Assembly (NCBI GenBank): GCA_963383645.1
Contig: OY726569.1
Span: 80,506,211-80,570,210 of the forward strand
DNA: 64,000 nucleotides
Direction: 5' to 3'
From: Muscardinus avellanarius
Lineage: Eukaryota > Chordata > Mammalia > Rodentia > Gliridae
Shown: positions 44,066-56,607 of the stretch, in pieces
Layout of the letters: each line of letters starts with the position of its first letter
Numbering within the stretch: position 1 is the first letter of the stretch
Translations under genes and position numbers: made by a program
Notes under the pieces: model-generated
Databases searched by the model: none
What the model was told of the DNA's origin: nothing
Seen by the model: the letters and a program-made list of their open reading frames with translations, nothing else

Positions 44066-44440
44066 CGGGCTGAGGTGTAGAACTCCCAAAATTAATATGT
44101 TGAAATTCCAATTCCAGTACCTCCGAATGTGAGTGTGTTTGGAGGTAGGGTCTTTGAAGTAGTCATTAGGTTAAGATGTGGTCGTTGGGATGGGCCCTAA
44201 TCCAATGTGACTCATCCTAGGAAATGTGGATGCAGACACACATGGAGAGAAAACCATGTGAAGACGCAGGAGGAAGAGGGCCATCTATGGGCCAAGGAGA
44301 AGGCTCGAAAGAAGCCACGCTTGCTGACACCTTGGTCTTGGGCTTCCAGCCTCCAGAACTGTGAGGAAGTTTCTGTTGTTTAAGTCACCCAGTTTGTGGG
44401 ACTTGGTTATGGTAGGCTGAGCTAACTAATACACTAATCA
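44066..44440 (+). mobile_element. MaLR (MLT1-type) LTR, donor copy
   Basis: TGTTTGGAGGTAGGGTC, GGGCCCTAATCCAATGTGAC, CATGTGAAGACGCAGGAGG, TTCCAGCCTCCAGAACTGTG, AGTCACCCAGTTTGTGGG, GCTAACTAATACAC in complete order. Contains the 109-base segment also found at 44,844. Confidence 0.85.
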
Positions 44441-44744
44441 TATCAACATTTATATAAGTATCAATATTCTAAACAACCTCATCCCTGCCACCAGGCCAGC
44501 CAGACCAGAGATAAATTGCCCTTTTGATTCATAGACTTCTGGATCAAAGGAGCCACATGCAAGAAACTGCATTTGGTCCTGATGTAAATCCCAACATCAT
44601 AGACTCACAGCCTGATGCAGTAGTTGATGAGGCTTCTGGGTGTTTTGGGACGAGGTGTACATATTTTGCATGTGGAGGGACATGAATAATTGTGGCCAGA
44701 GGGAGGCCTGTGGCAAGATGATGACATTCATAACCCCAGTTTTT

Positions 44745-45060
44745 CATATGTTCCCCCAAAAGATAGGTTCATGTCCTAACCTCTGGTACCTGCAAAGGTG
44801 ACATTATTTGGAAATAGCCTTTGCAGATACAATCAAGTAATGTAGACACACATGGAGGGAAAACCATGTGAAGACGCAGGAGGAAGACGGCCATCTATGG
44901 GCCAAGGAGAAGGCTCGAAAGAAGACACGCTTGCTGACACCTTGGTCTTGGGTGAAGTCATACCAGATTAGGGTGAGTCCTAATCCAAGGTCTAGGGTCC
45001 TTACAAGAAGAGATGGAGACTGTCACACTGAGAAGAAAGACTGCCATGTAAAGATGGAGG
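44745..45060 (+). mobile_element. MaLR LTR carrying a foreign 109-bp segment
   Basis: CATGTCCTAACCTCTGGTAC and TTTGCAGATACAATCAAGTA lead to position 44,843. Then 44,844-44,952 repeats sequence from the neighbouring LTR, after which TGAAGTCATACCAGATTAGG resumes the expected order. The 3' third is truncated. Confidence 0.8.
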
Positions 45061-45063
45061 CAG

Positions 45064-45235
45064 ACTGGGCAAGGTAACACACATCTATAATCCCAGTATG
45101 TGGGAGGCTGAGACAGGAGGATCACAAGTTCAAAGCCAGCTTCAGCAACTTAGACCCTGTTTCAAAACAAAAAGTAAAATAGGTCTGGGGACTAGGGGTA
45201 TAGCTCCAAAGCTGAATACCCTGGGTTTAACCCCT

Positions 45236-45321
<86 letters not shown>
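45064..45321 (+). mobile_element. B1-dID SINE with (CAG)14 and (CA)n
   Basis: SINE to about 45,237; CAG repeated 14 times at 45238-45279; AATAA; (CA)n 45,285-45,319. The final CAGTACC of the SINE is replaced by the CAG run. Confidence 0.95.
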
Positions 45322-45325
<4 letters not shown>

Positions 45326-45356
45326 CACATACAAACACACACAAAGACGGAGGCAC

Positions 45357-45425
45357 ATCTGGACATGGTGGTGCACACCTGTCATCCCAGTAGTACTTGG
45401 GAGGCCAAGACAGGGGGCTCCCAAC
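45357..45425 (+). mobile_element. B1 fragment
   Basis: GACATGGTGGTGCACACC to GGAGGCCAAGACAGG only. Confidence 0.8.
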
Positions 45426-45449
45426 TGCACCTGAGATCACTACCCCCCA

Positions 45450-45960
45450 TCATTCTAGCATTTGCAGTGAGGGTGGTATCCCTAATTTTAAGACTCTATG
45501 TTCTAACCTCAGTGTCTCAGAATGTGACTGTATTTGGAGACAAAGCCTTTAAAGAGGTGACTAATTTCAAAATCAACTGTTAGATGGACCCTAATCCTAT
45601 TTGCTTGGTATCTTTATTTATTTTTGTGGTACTGGGAATCAAGCCCAGGTGTATTCTACCTCTAAACTATGTCCCCAGTCCATTTTTAATTTTTGTTTTG
45701 AAAATATGTTTCTGCTAAGTTGCCACGGCTGGCCTTGAACCTGCTATCCTGCTGTCTCAGCCTCCCAAGCCCAAGGATTACACGTGTACACCACCCTGCC
45801 TGACTTGACTGGAGTCTTTAAAAGAGGAACGCTTTTGGACACACAGACATCATGGGTGCACTTGCACAAAAACGGCCATCTGAAGAGGCAGTAAGATGGT
45901 AGCCACGCACAAACCAAGGAGAAAGGCCTCACAGGAAACTCACCCAATTCAACAGAGGAG
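45450..45960 (+). mobile_element. MaLR LTR opened by a SINE
   Basis: Left 45,450-45,610 (AATGTGACTGTATTTGGAGA, ACTGTTAGATGGACCCTAAT), right 45,806-45,960 (GGACACACAGACATCATGG, ACGGCCATCTG, ACCAAGGAGAAAGGCCTC). Confidence 0.75.
45612..45805 (-). mobile_element. B1-dID SINE
   Basis: TGTGGTACTGGGAATCAAGCC to CACCACCCTGCCTGAC. Confidence 0.92.
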
Positions 45961-46384
45961 CATGAGAGAGGACGAGAAGCGTGGCGCAGGAGGGGTTGGC
46001 GAGCCTCTGCCAGCTGCCACCTACCTGCCCCTTGGTGTGCTCTGCACCCCAGCACAGCCCGTTCTTGGGGTGCTTTATAGGAGTTGATTCTGTTCCCACT
46101 GCTGCCCATGAGTGCTTAGTTCCCTCATCCCTAAACCCCTGACTCAGGGGAATTTTCCTAGAAAGCCAAAGAGAAGGTACCAGGAATGCCAGGGGCAAGA
46201 GGGGTGGGCATATTTTCCAAGTAAATGCTGATGTTCCTGCCTGCCTCCATTTCATAAGTAACATCTCCCCAGTGGATGTTGCAAAGAATTTCTGAAAATA
46301 TTTCAGGATGACTTGGGTCTATCTGGAAAAGAACTGAGCCTGGAAAGGGGGGTGTAAAACGAATTGTGGAGATGAGAGGCTGAG

Positions 46385-46560
46385 GAATTCATTCACACAT
46401 CAAATGTTTACTGAGCACCTACAGTGTGACAGGCCCTTTTCTGGGTGCCAGAGGTATTTGCCCTTTGTAGGGACAGAAAATGTATATCCCTATCATTAAG
46501 GAACTTTATTCTAGTGGAAGGGCAGCAGAATGTAAATAAGTAAAGACCAGATAGATGAGA
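46385..46560 (-). mobile_element. L2/MIR-type fragment
   Basis: TTTACTGAGCACCTACAGTG, CTTTTCTGGGTGCCAG and ACTTTATTCTAGTGGAAGG. Confidence 0.6.
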
Positions 46561-46604
46561 TAACGTTGGGTTATGGGAAGAGCCGTAAGGGGAATAAACA
46601 GGAT

Positions 46605-47210
46605 GCCATGATTTGAATGTGTCTTCTCCAAGAGCCAGGTGTCAAAACTCAGTCACCAATGTGATAGTGTAAGAGGTGGAGACCATGAGAGCTTCTTCTT
46701 TTATGAATGGGAGACCCATATAATAGTGATTTTTGTTTGTTTATTTGTTTTCTGGTACTGGGGACTGAACTCAGGGGCATTCTGCCTTCAAGCTACAACC
46801 CCAGACCAATTTTATTCTTTATTTGGAGATGATAGGGTTTCACCAAGTTGCTGAGGCTGGCTTCAAACCTGTGATCCTCTGGTTTCAGTCTCTTAGGTAC
46901 TGGAATTACAGGTGTGTGCCACCACACCCAGCTAAGAGTGCTTTATGATGTTCATAGCATTTGGCTTGCTCATCCTTCCACCTCTGACATGTGAAAAAAT
47001 ACGATTCTTTCCTCCTTTCCAGAGGATGAAGCAACATGGTACTATCTTAAACACAGGCAGCAGACCTCATCAGACAACCCAATCTGTCAAGGGCCTTGAT
47101 CTTGGACTTCCCAGCCTTCAGAACTGTGAGAAAATACATTTTTGTTCTTTATAAATTACCCAGTCTGTGGTATTTTATTATAGCAACACAAAACGGGTTC
47201 AGACACAAAG
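46605..47210 (+). mobile_element. MaLR LTR opened by a SINE
   Basis: Left 46,605-46,730 (CATGATTTGAATGTGTC ... GTGATAGTGTAAGAGGTGG), right 46,936-47,210 (CCTTGATCTTGGACTTCC, CAGAACTGTGAGAAAATAC, TTACCCAGTCTGTGGTATTT). Confidence 0.8.
46733..46935 (-). mobile_element. B1-dID SINE
   Basis: TCTGGTACTGGGGACTGAAC to TGCCACCACACCCAGC. Confidence 0.93.
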
Positions 47211-47216
47211 TGATAA

Positions 47217-47434
47217 GATAGAAAGTACTTTTTCTTTTTTTTTTTTTCGTGGTACTGGGGTTGGAACCAAGGGGCCTTCTACCTCCAGGCTACACTCCCA
47301 GACCTATTTTATATTTTTATTTGGAAACAGGGTCTCTTAGCTGGCTTTGAACCTGTGCGATCCTCCTGTCTCTGCCTCCCAAGCGTGGGGATTACAAGTG
47401 TGTGCCACCACGCCCGGCTGATAGAAAGTACTTT
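47217..47434 (-). mobile_element. Young variant SINE with 15-bp TSD
   Basis: GATAGAAAGTACTTT at 47217-47231 and 47420-47434, perfect. The copy lacks the central B1 segment (GGGTCTCTTAGCTGGC), as in the shortest subfamily. Confidence 0.97.
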
Positions 47435-47666
47435 AGATCATGTTAGAAAAGGCCTCTGTGTGAGTGACATTTTAGCTAAGACCTCAAGGATGCTCTCAGG
47501 TGCAGGGCAGCATACAGTAAGATCTGAGGAGGTTGGAAAGAGAGCTTGGTGGGCTGGTATCATGAACATAGGGAAAAGGGTCAAGGTGAGAGGTAGACAG
47601 GGGCCAGACATCTAGATATTTAAGCCATGGTGAGGACTTTAGGTTGATACAAGTACAGGGAATCAG

Positions 47667-47868
47667 CCAGGTATGGTGGTGCATGTCTGTAATCCTAGGA
47701 CTTGGGAGGCTGGGACAGAAGGATCCTAGGTTCGAGAATACCCTCAGCAACTTAGCAAGACTCTTAGTAACCCAGCAAGACCCTGTTTCAAAATAAAAAA
47801 AGAAAAAGGTGTGCGAATGTGGCTCAGAAGTAGAATACATTTAGGTTCAATCCCCAGTACCACACAGA
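47667..47868 (+). mobile_element. B1-dID SINE
   Basis: Full, with ID half GTGCGAATGTGGCTCAGAAG and end AATCCCCAGTACCAC. Confidence 0.93.
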
Positions 47869-48129
47869 GAAATAAATAGAAACAAAGTAAGATTAAATTA
47901 AAAAGCTCAGAGAACATAATGAATCAACAGAAGATTTGTATTAATTATTTAATTTAAAAATATTTATATGAAGGAAAGAGAAATAGAAAGCTTTTACTTC
48001 CTTCCCCGTGCAGAGCCTTCTCAGCTGAGAATTTCCTCATTGGACTGATTTCCTCATTCATTCCAATGGTGAACAGAGGGACGCTGCTTTGAGCAGACTC
48101 TCCTCTTTTCAGTAACTGTTCATAATTTT

Positions 48130-48680
48130 TAGGCAGTTCATTTGTGTAGGGCGTTCTGACAAGTTATTTACACTCACTATTTTATCTCCATTCAAGAGAT
48201 AGGTATGTACCAGAATGGTGTCCATATTACAGACGAGAAGCAAAGGCTCAAGGAAGCTTTGCAGCTGGCTTTAGATGCAGCTGGTTGGTTATGGAGTCAG
48301 TGCTCGCTCCCTTCCCTCCCTCCTCCACTGCTGCCTGCTCGCAATCTCTTTAACTTGCCATCTTGACTTCCTCAGCGGCCAACCACGGTGGCCTTTCCTT
48401 AGAATGACTTGTTTACTGTTACTCTTTTTTCTCTCTAGGGTGGGTAAATGTCATATTTATTGATCACACTTATTGATCATTTATTATTGTGCAAAGTGCT
48501 CTTAGATATATTATCTATTTTAATTTTCACAATAACTCTATGGGGCAGGTTTTATTATTTCTATTTTGCAGGGGAGGAAACTGAAAATCAGAAGTGTTAG
48601 GTGATTTCTGCAGTCACACCAGCTTATGAGAGGCAAGGCTAAGATGAGAACCTGGATTTATGCTCTTTCCAAAGAAAGGC
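48130..48680 (-). mobile_element. Two MIR SINEs
   Basis: 48,150-48,290 is a short MIR (ACACTCACTATTTTATCTCC). 48,470-48,660 is longer, with TTTTCACAATAACTCTATGG, TTGCAGGGGAGGAAACTG and CAGTCACACCAGC in reverse order. Confidence 0.75.
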
Positions 48681-48858
48681 CATTGGATTTAGAAATAACT
48701 AGCAATTGCAAAGTATTACAGTTAAAAGGGTGCAATTGAAGATATGACTTTACATGAAAGATCAAGGAAAGTAAAGTCCAGAGAGGCAAAGTCATGTGGT
48801 TAGGATCACATAGCCTGTTAGCAGCCAAGCCAAGAGACAAGGCTAGAGTCAGGATTCT

Positions 48859-48862
<4 letters not shown>

Positions 48863-48947
<85 letters not shown>

Positions 48948-49062
48948 AGGAGCTGGAAAAGGAAGAAGAGAGGAGAGGAGAGGAAAGGAAAGGAGAGGAG
49001 AAGAGAAGAGAAGAGAAGAGAAGAGAAGAGAAGAGAAGAGAAGAAAAGAGAGAAGAGAGGAG
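48863..49062. repeat. (TG)n(GA)n and polypurine (GAGAA)n tract
   Basis: (TG)n 48,863-48,907, (GA)n to 48,943, then about 115 bases purely of A and G, ending in ten near-perfect GAGAA units (49,000-49,050). It precedes reversed ID-like sequence (AGGAATTGACTTAG...) at 49,070. Confidence 0.95.
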
Positions 49063-49065
49063 ACC

Positions 49066-49333
49066 AGGAATTGACTTAGAGGAATTCTACCAGAGTTATA
49101 CCCTTATACCTTTTTTTTTTTTTTTTTTTTTTTGGGTGGTACTGGGGGTGGAACCCAGAAGCTTTCTACCTCCGGGCTATACTCCCTTTTTTATATATTT
49201 TATTTAGAAACAGGGTCTCACTAAGTTGCTGAAAGCCTCACTAAGTAGCTGAGGCTGGCTTCGAACCCGTGCGATCCTCCTGTCTCAAGCTCCCAAGTGT
49301 GGGGATTACAAGCGTGCGCCACCACGCCTGGCT
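49066..49333 (-). mobile_element. ID remnant and variant B1-dID SINE
   Basis: 49,066-49,110 is a SINE 3' remnant; 49,110-49,333 is a complete variant copy (GGTGGAACCCAGAAGC; AAGTAGCTGAGGCTGGCTTC). Confidence 0.9.
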
Positions 49334-49894
49334 CTTTTATTCCTTTTGAAACAGGGTCTTGCTGAGTTCCTATGCATTAGCCTCCGTTATTGTTTTAGTC
49401 TCTTTTTCTTAAAAACTCACCCTAGTCTGGATTTCATACACTAGTTCTCTTCAAATGTCCCCTGTTCCTTTTGAGCCACACCCTTCGTCCTCAACACACT
49501 TCTCCGGTCACCCTCTTACATCAAGTAGCTCTACCCATGACCCCCACCATTCCATGAAGGTGGACCTTTTATTAACATTTCATTTTAGGATTGAGACAAG
49601 TATTTCTAATTTCCTAATCCGGCATTTATCAAACAATTTTGAACACCTGTCGTGTGCAAACCACCATGCCAGGCACTGGTGAGAAGATAACGAATAGGAC
49701 AGGACCTCTGGGGCAATGGAGGAAGCTTTTATTTTTTTTTTTTTAGTGCTTAGGTACGTTGTAGGTGCCCAGCAAGCATTTGTTGAATTAATGATCTAAT
49801 GATCGAGTTGGGGAGGTAAATTTGTATGTAATCACCTCTAATTTCAAAAATGAATGAATGAAGAAAGTGCTATAATAAATATGCTGCCAAATGC

Positions 49895-49896
49895 AA

Positions 49897-49962
<66 letters not shown>
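49895..49962. repeat. (GA)n microsatellite, about 33 units
   Basis: Uninterrupted GA run, not visibly SINE-linked. Confidence 0.97.
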
Positions 49963-49965
<3 letters not shown>

Positions 49966-50300
49966 CACACTAGAGAGAAGTGCACACAAGTGTTAGCACC
50001 AACAGTGTGGGCAAGCAAGGAAAGTATCCTCAGGATGTTAAAAAACCAGCAAGTGGTTATGGTGAGCTGAAGCATGATGCAGGAGTAGTAAGACACGGAC
50101 AAAGTGACATGATACAATTGTGTTTTAGGAACCCCCCGGGGTGCCAGTGTAGACAGTGGCTTTTCTGGAGAGCAACTTAAGTGGGAAGGCCAATGGCAGA
50201 GTAAAAAAGAGGGAGATTTGAGAATAGTGTAGAAGTTGATCCATGAGGCTTAGCATCAAACTAAATAAAAGGGGTGAGGAAGAAGCAGGAACTAAAAATA

Positions 50301-50490
50301 GTGGTGAAGCACACTTGTAAATCCCAGGGCTTGGGAGGCTGAGACAGGAGGATCACGCAGGTTCGAAGCCAGCCTCAGCTACTTAGCGAGGCTCTCAGCA
50401 ACTTAGTGAGACCCTGTTTCCAAATAAAGTATAAAATAGGTGTGGGAGTATAATCCGGAGGTAGAAAAGATCCTGGCTTCCACCCCAGTA

Positions 50491-50531
<41 letters not shown>
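50301..50531 (+). mobile_element. Variant B1-dID SINE with (CA)n
   Basis: GTGTGGGAGTATAATCCGGAG ID half; end CACCCCAGTACCACACAC; (CA)n 50,493-50,531. The B1 start is slightly truncated. Confidence 0.93.
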
Positions 50532-50532
<1 letters not shown>

Positions 50533-50534
50533 TA

Positions 50535-51589
50535 TTTTGAAGTTTCTCACCTGGGCTATTGGTGAGACTGGCTAATAGTAGTGACATTTCCCAAACAGGG
50601 AGGGGCAGCTTTAATAGGAACTAGGAAAAAAACTAAGCTTTTATTTTGCTATCCTAAATTGGAGATGCTGGTGAAGTATGTAAGTGGAGACATTTAGCAG
50701 AAAGTAGAAGATAAAAGCCAGACTTTAAGACATTTGGGTGCTTTCAGTGCTGAGGCAATTGACGCTACAGGAATTGATGTGATTTATGGGAGAGAATTTT
50801 CATTTAAGCCTAAAAGGGTTTGATCGTGGTGGACACCTGTTAAATATTTCCATATTTCTGTTCTATGGGAGTCACAAATTCAGCATGTCTAAAATAAAAT
50901 TGATTAATTAGTTGGCACGTCTTCTTAGGCTTTCTTGGCAGTGACAGTTTCTGAGCCTTTCCTTGTCTTTGATGACCTTAACGATTTTGAGGGATACTGG
51001 TCAGGCATTCTGTAGGCTGTTCCTCAATGGAGGTTTGTCTGATGTTTCCCCCCTTGTGATTAGACTGGACTTTTGAGTTTGGGGAGAAAAAGTACCATGG
51101 AGTGCCATTTCCATCATTATATCAAGTTGACTTATATCAGCACGAATTATCAGTTGTTAACCTTGTATGAAAACCTATAGTGTTTTAAAGTTTTCTCCAC
51201 GGTAAAGTTACTCACTCTGCGGCTTTTCCATACTGTACTCTTGGGAAGGAAGGTACTAAGCACAGCTCACCTTTGAGGAGTTGGGAGTTAAACTTCAGTG
51301 TGGAATATCTACATAAATTACTTAGGATTCTTCTGTGGGAAATTCATCGTTTCTTCCCAATTTATTAACTTTTTCATTCACTTAAATCAATAGAGAATCA
51401 TGAACTTTTTAATACTGAGTTACAATCCAAGATTATTTTATTGCTCAAGGAAGGTATGTCTATTTTTAATGCTCCGAGTAACTTAGGCAAAATTACCCCC
51501 TCCGAAAGGTCGTACAAACTCTATGGTTAACAGTGAAGTTCCATTTCTCGTCAGTATCTCAAGTCCTTATCGCCCAAGTTTCTGACGCC
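50535..51589. other. Single-copy DNA upstream of the promoter
   Basis: About 1 kb, AT-moderate, no repeat recognised; borders the CpG island. Confidence 0.45.
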
Positions 51590-51668
51590 TCATCAGGGCC
51601 TTCCCGGGAGGCACCCCTGCCGGATCTCCCATTCCCCAAAAAGCTCAATTCACCACCCTTGGCTTCCG

Positions 51669-51688
51669 ACTCCATCTCCCAGCATCCC
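51669..51688 (+). promoter_or_regulatory. ZNF143/SBS-like element
   Basis: ACTCCATCTCCCAGCATCCC resembles the core of the Staf/ZNF143 binding site (ACTACAATTCCCAGCATGC), which is common in CpG-island promoters about 30-150 bases upstream of the start. Mismatches in the left half lower the confidence. Confidence 0.5.
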
Positions 51689-51714
51689 CAGGACACGCCC
51701 CGCCCATCGCGGGG

Positions 51715-51824
51715 CGGAAGTGGGCGCGGCCACGGGGCGGAAGCTCGGGGCCGGGGCGGGTCCTCTGGCAAGCCAGCCCCGCCCACCCCGCCGCCGCCCC
51801 ACCCCTCCGGCTCAGACCGGAAAT
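51715..51824 (+). promoter_or_regulatory. Cluster of three ETS/GABPA-like sites
   Basis: CGGAAGT (51715-51721), CGGAAG (51738-51743) and CCGGAAAT (51817-51824) lie on the same strand. Paired ETS sites 23 bases apart are typical of GABPA-driven promoters. The third overlaps the upstream ATG at 51823. Confidence 0.6.
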
Positions 51825-51900
51825 GAGGTCAGCGAGGGAAACCCGGGCGGGGAGACTCGGCCCCCAAAGCGGCGCTGGTTGGAGGTGGCTGTGGCAGCCG
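51720..51900 (+). other. GPATCH2L: GPATCH2L non-coding exon 1 (5' end approximate)
   Basis: CpG-rich sequence ending GGCAGCCG|GTGAGG, a near-consensus donor with GT at 51901-51902. The only coding start found for GPATCH2L lies in exon 2, so this exon should be 5' untranslated. The transcription start cannot be read from the sequence; somewhere between about 51,720 and 51,830 is plausible because the ETS and GC boxes cluster there. An ATG at 51823 opens a 26-codon frame exactly to the splice junction and would continue into exon 2 (see findings). The boundary at 51,900 is moderately sure and the start is a guess. Confidence 0.65.
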
Positions 51901-52170
51901 GTGAGGGGGAGGAGTGGGCTGAGAGGGTCGGGGTCCAGGGCCCGCGCCCGAGGGGGTCGGGGCTCTGGGCTGAGGCTGGGCGGCCGAGGGCGCCCGGGGG
52001 CCGCGGCGGCCGGCGGGAGGGCCGAGGGTGCGGGCCTGGCGTGTTAGGGCCGTGGACCCGGGGCGGCAGTCCAGTCTCCTGCTCCCCTGCTCCTGCTTCC
52101 CTCGGCCGGCGGCGGCGTGGAATGGACGTCCCGAGCCGGGGTTGCCCCAGCCCTCGGGGCCGGGGCCTGC

Positions 52171-54635
<2,465 letters not shown>

Positions 54636-54685
54636 TGAGATCTTTACTAAGTCCAAGGTTTTCTTCCTTAATGTTGACCACAGTG

Positions 54686-54920
54686 CACATCCACAGTCTT
54701 TTTATGCGGGTCTGAAGATGGAACCCAGGGGCATTCGACCTCTGAGCTATTACCCCACTCCCTATTTTTTATTCTTTATATTGAAACAGGGTCTCACTGA
54801 GTTGCAAAGGGCCTCACTAAGTAGCTGAGGCTGTCCATGAACTGCGATTTTCCTGTCTCAGTCTCCCAAATGCTGGGATTACAAGCGTGCACCACCACGC
54901 CCGGCTCACATCCGCAGTCT
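54686..54920 (-). mobile_element. B1-dID SINE 70 bases past exon 2
   Basis: Insert about 54,700-54,906, flanked by CACATCCACAGTCT (54686-54699) and CACATCCGCAGTCT (54907-54920). Close to the donor but leaves the splice site intact. Confidence 0.95.
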
Positions 54921-55759
54921 CTCGATGGATTTCATTTTCTTCCAAACTAGCCACTGTTATATTGCATTTGGCGTCTTCTCAGTTAATCAGTAGTTGATCT
55001 CTAGTTTTCATATATCCAGAAGGCTATGTGTGATAGAAATAGTTTGATTCTAAAAATAACTTAAAAATGTTTTCAAATGTGTAACCACAAAAAACAATTT
55101 GCTGCTGTTTATGCCATGTAGTTCATATGTACATACTGTTTCTTAAAACCAGAGTCTCAGCAGAGGCTGGTGTTTATTTGTGTGAGGAAAATGTGCAGTT
55201 GCCAGGCATATGCAATTTGTAAAAGGTTTCTGGTAAACTGCCTTTTCCTTTTAAAAATCATGGCTTTAGATACTTTGGAGGTATAATTCTATTATGTGCT
55301 ACTTAAAAATTGACTCTTAAGTACATTTTTTTTATAGCAGACATTCAAGTTGTCTGAACACGGGTGGGCTTTGAAAGTAACAGTGCTGAATCCCATTAAT
55401 CTTATACCAAGAATGATCAAGCCAGAGAAATTTGTCTCAAATGGATGCATGTTTAAAATGTCAGTGTTGTTTTTTGGTAACTTAGTTTTTTTTATCAGAT
55501 AGTCCTAACAATATTGGTACTCTCCAGCTTGGTAATGTAATACTATAATATTAATTGGTGATATCTTTTTCTCAGTGAGAATACTATTAGTATTTTGGAT
55601 GAGACAGTTCTTTGTGGCTCACTGCAGAATGCTTAGTATGTCTGCATTGTTCCTCTTGCTCTTTAGTGTATCAACCCAGATGCTTCCAGGGGCAAGAGCC
55701 CTCTGAGTTGAGTACTCCTGGTTGAGAGCATTGTGTTCTATCATTGTTAATACTGGTTC

Positions 55760-55960
55760 ATGTTTATTAAGCAGTAACTGTGGCAGACACCATTCTACAT
55801 GCCTAGTGGATATTCTTAATGTTCACAGTTCTACAGTGTGATAGAATTCTATTATTTGTATTTTATAGAAGAGGAAGTTGAGGTTAAAAGTTTAGGCAAT
55901 TTGTCCAAGGTCACCCGGTGCCCACATAGAATCAAACTTGATTTCAGAGCTTATATTTCA
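55760..55960 (-). mobile_element. MIR SINE
   Basis: TTTATTAAGCAGTAACTGTG, TTTTATAGAAGAGGAAGTTG and TTTGTCCAAGGTCACC in reversed order. Confidence 0.8.
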
Positions 55961-56178
55961 CTATGTTGTGTGGTCCTCTGAGTTAGCCTTTTCCATGACC
56001 TTTTTCTGTCTCACCTTAACTTTTAAGACTGTAGAGCACATGACCTTTCTTAGAACTTTGCTTCTTCTGAAGTTTGTCTTAAAAACAAAGACTTAAATCT
56101 TTGTTACTTTGAGGTGAGTTATGCTGGTTACAGGACAAACTATGTAGGTCTCTTTCCTTTTATAAAGGGTTTTTAATT

Positions 56179-56398
56179 CAACTTTCAAACTTTTTTTTTT
56201 GGTGGTACTGGGGTTCCTGGAAACCCTTCTATCTTTGGGCTACACTCCCAGACCTAGTTCATATTTTTTTTTATTGGGAAATAGTCTCCTAAGCCAGCGC
56301 GGCTGGCTTCGAACCTGTACGATCCTCCTGTCTCCGCCTCCCAAGTGCAGGGATTACAAGCGTGCGCCACCATGCCTGGCCAACTTTCAAACTTTTTT
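56179..56398 (-). mobile_element. Young short-variant SINE with 18-bp TSD
   Basis: CAACTTTCAAACTTTTTT at 56179-56196 and 56381-56398, identical. The body has the shortened form (GGGGTTCCTGGAAACCC). Confidence 0.97.
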
Positions 56399-56555
56399 AT
56401 CAACTTTATATTTACTAGTCTGTTCATCTATTTTGAGGTAGGCTCAAAATTTGACTTTCCTGGTTTTTCTCTAAGTCTTTTTCCTTTAACCTATTAAATA
56501 TTTATAAACTTTAATCCATATTTATGGGCTATGAAGGTATTTTTCCCTATCAAGC

Positions 56556-56562
<7 letters not shown>

Positions 56563-56603
<41 letters not shown>

Positions 56604-56607
56604 CACA

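Larger units (their letters stand above)
39640..44530 (+). mobile_element. Old L1 (L1M-type) fragmented by nested insertions
   Basis: Recognisable L1 pieces in order: 39,640-40,689 (GAAGATTAGTGATTATGAAG, ACTTAGCAATATAAACTATC), 42,333-42,485 (GATAAGGATAGCAGACG, GACAGTGGAGCAACATCTTT, AAAGTACTGAAAGA), 42,972-43,268 (AAGACCTTTTCAGAGAAGCC, CAATGTATTGTGGG), 43,372-43,447, 43,907-44,045 (GCAACCACTAAAAATATCAG, GAACAAAGAACAGATGGGG) and about 44,441-44,530 (ATTCTAAACAACC). Gaps are filled by a Tigger element, LTRs and SINEs listed separately. No intact frame. Confidence 0.75.
51590..52170 (+). promoter_or_regulatory. GPATCH2L: CpG-island promoter of GPATCH2L
   Basis: An abrupt rise in C+G and CpG over about 580 bases, with no TATA box, as expected for a housekeeping-type promoter. 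Visible motifs: GC boxes (CCCCGCCCATC near 51698, GGGGCGG at 51711 and 51734, GGGGCGGG near 51753), three ETS-type GGAA sites (CGGAAGT 51715, CGGAAG 51738, CCGGAAAT 51817), and a ZNF143/SBS-like TCCCAGCATCCC at 51677-51688. It lies immediately upstream of and across the inferred exon 1. A CpG-rich promoter may also fire on the minus strand, but no divergent gene is visible. Confidence 0.85.

Noticed and set aside
45098..45583. Poly-serine or poly-alanine frame with CAG tract (possible disease-type repeat gene)
   Set aside because: The CAG run is a SINE terminus and the flanking frame translates SINE and LTR sequence.
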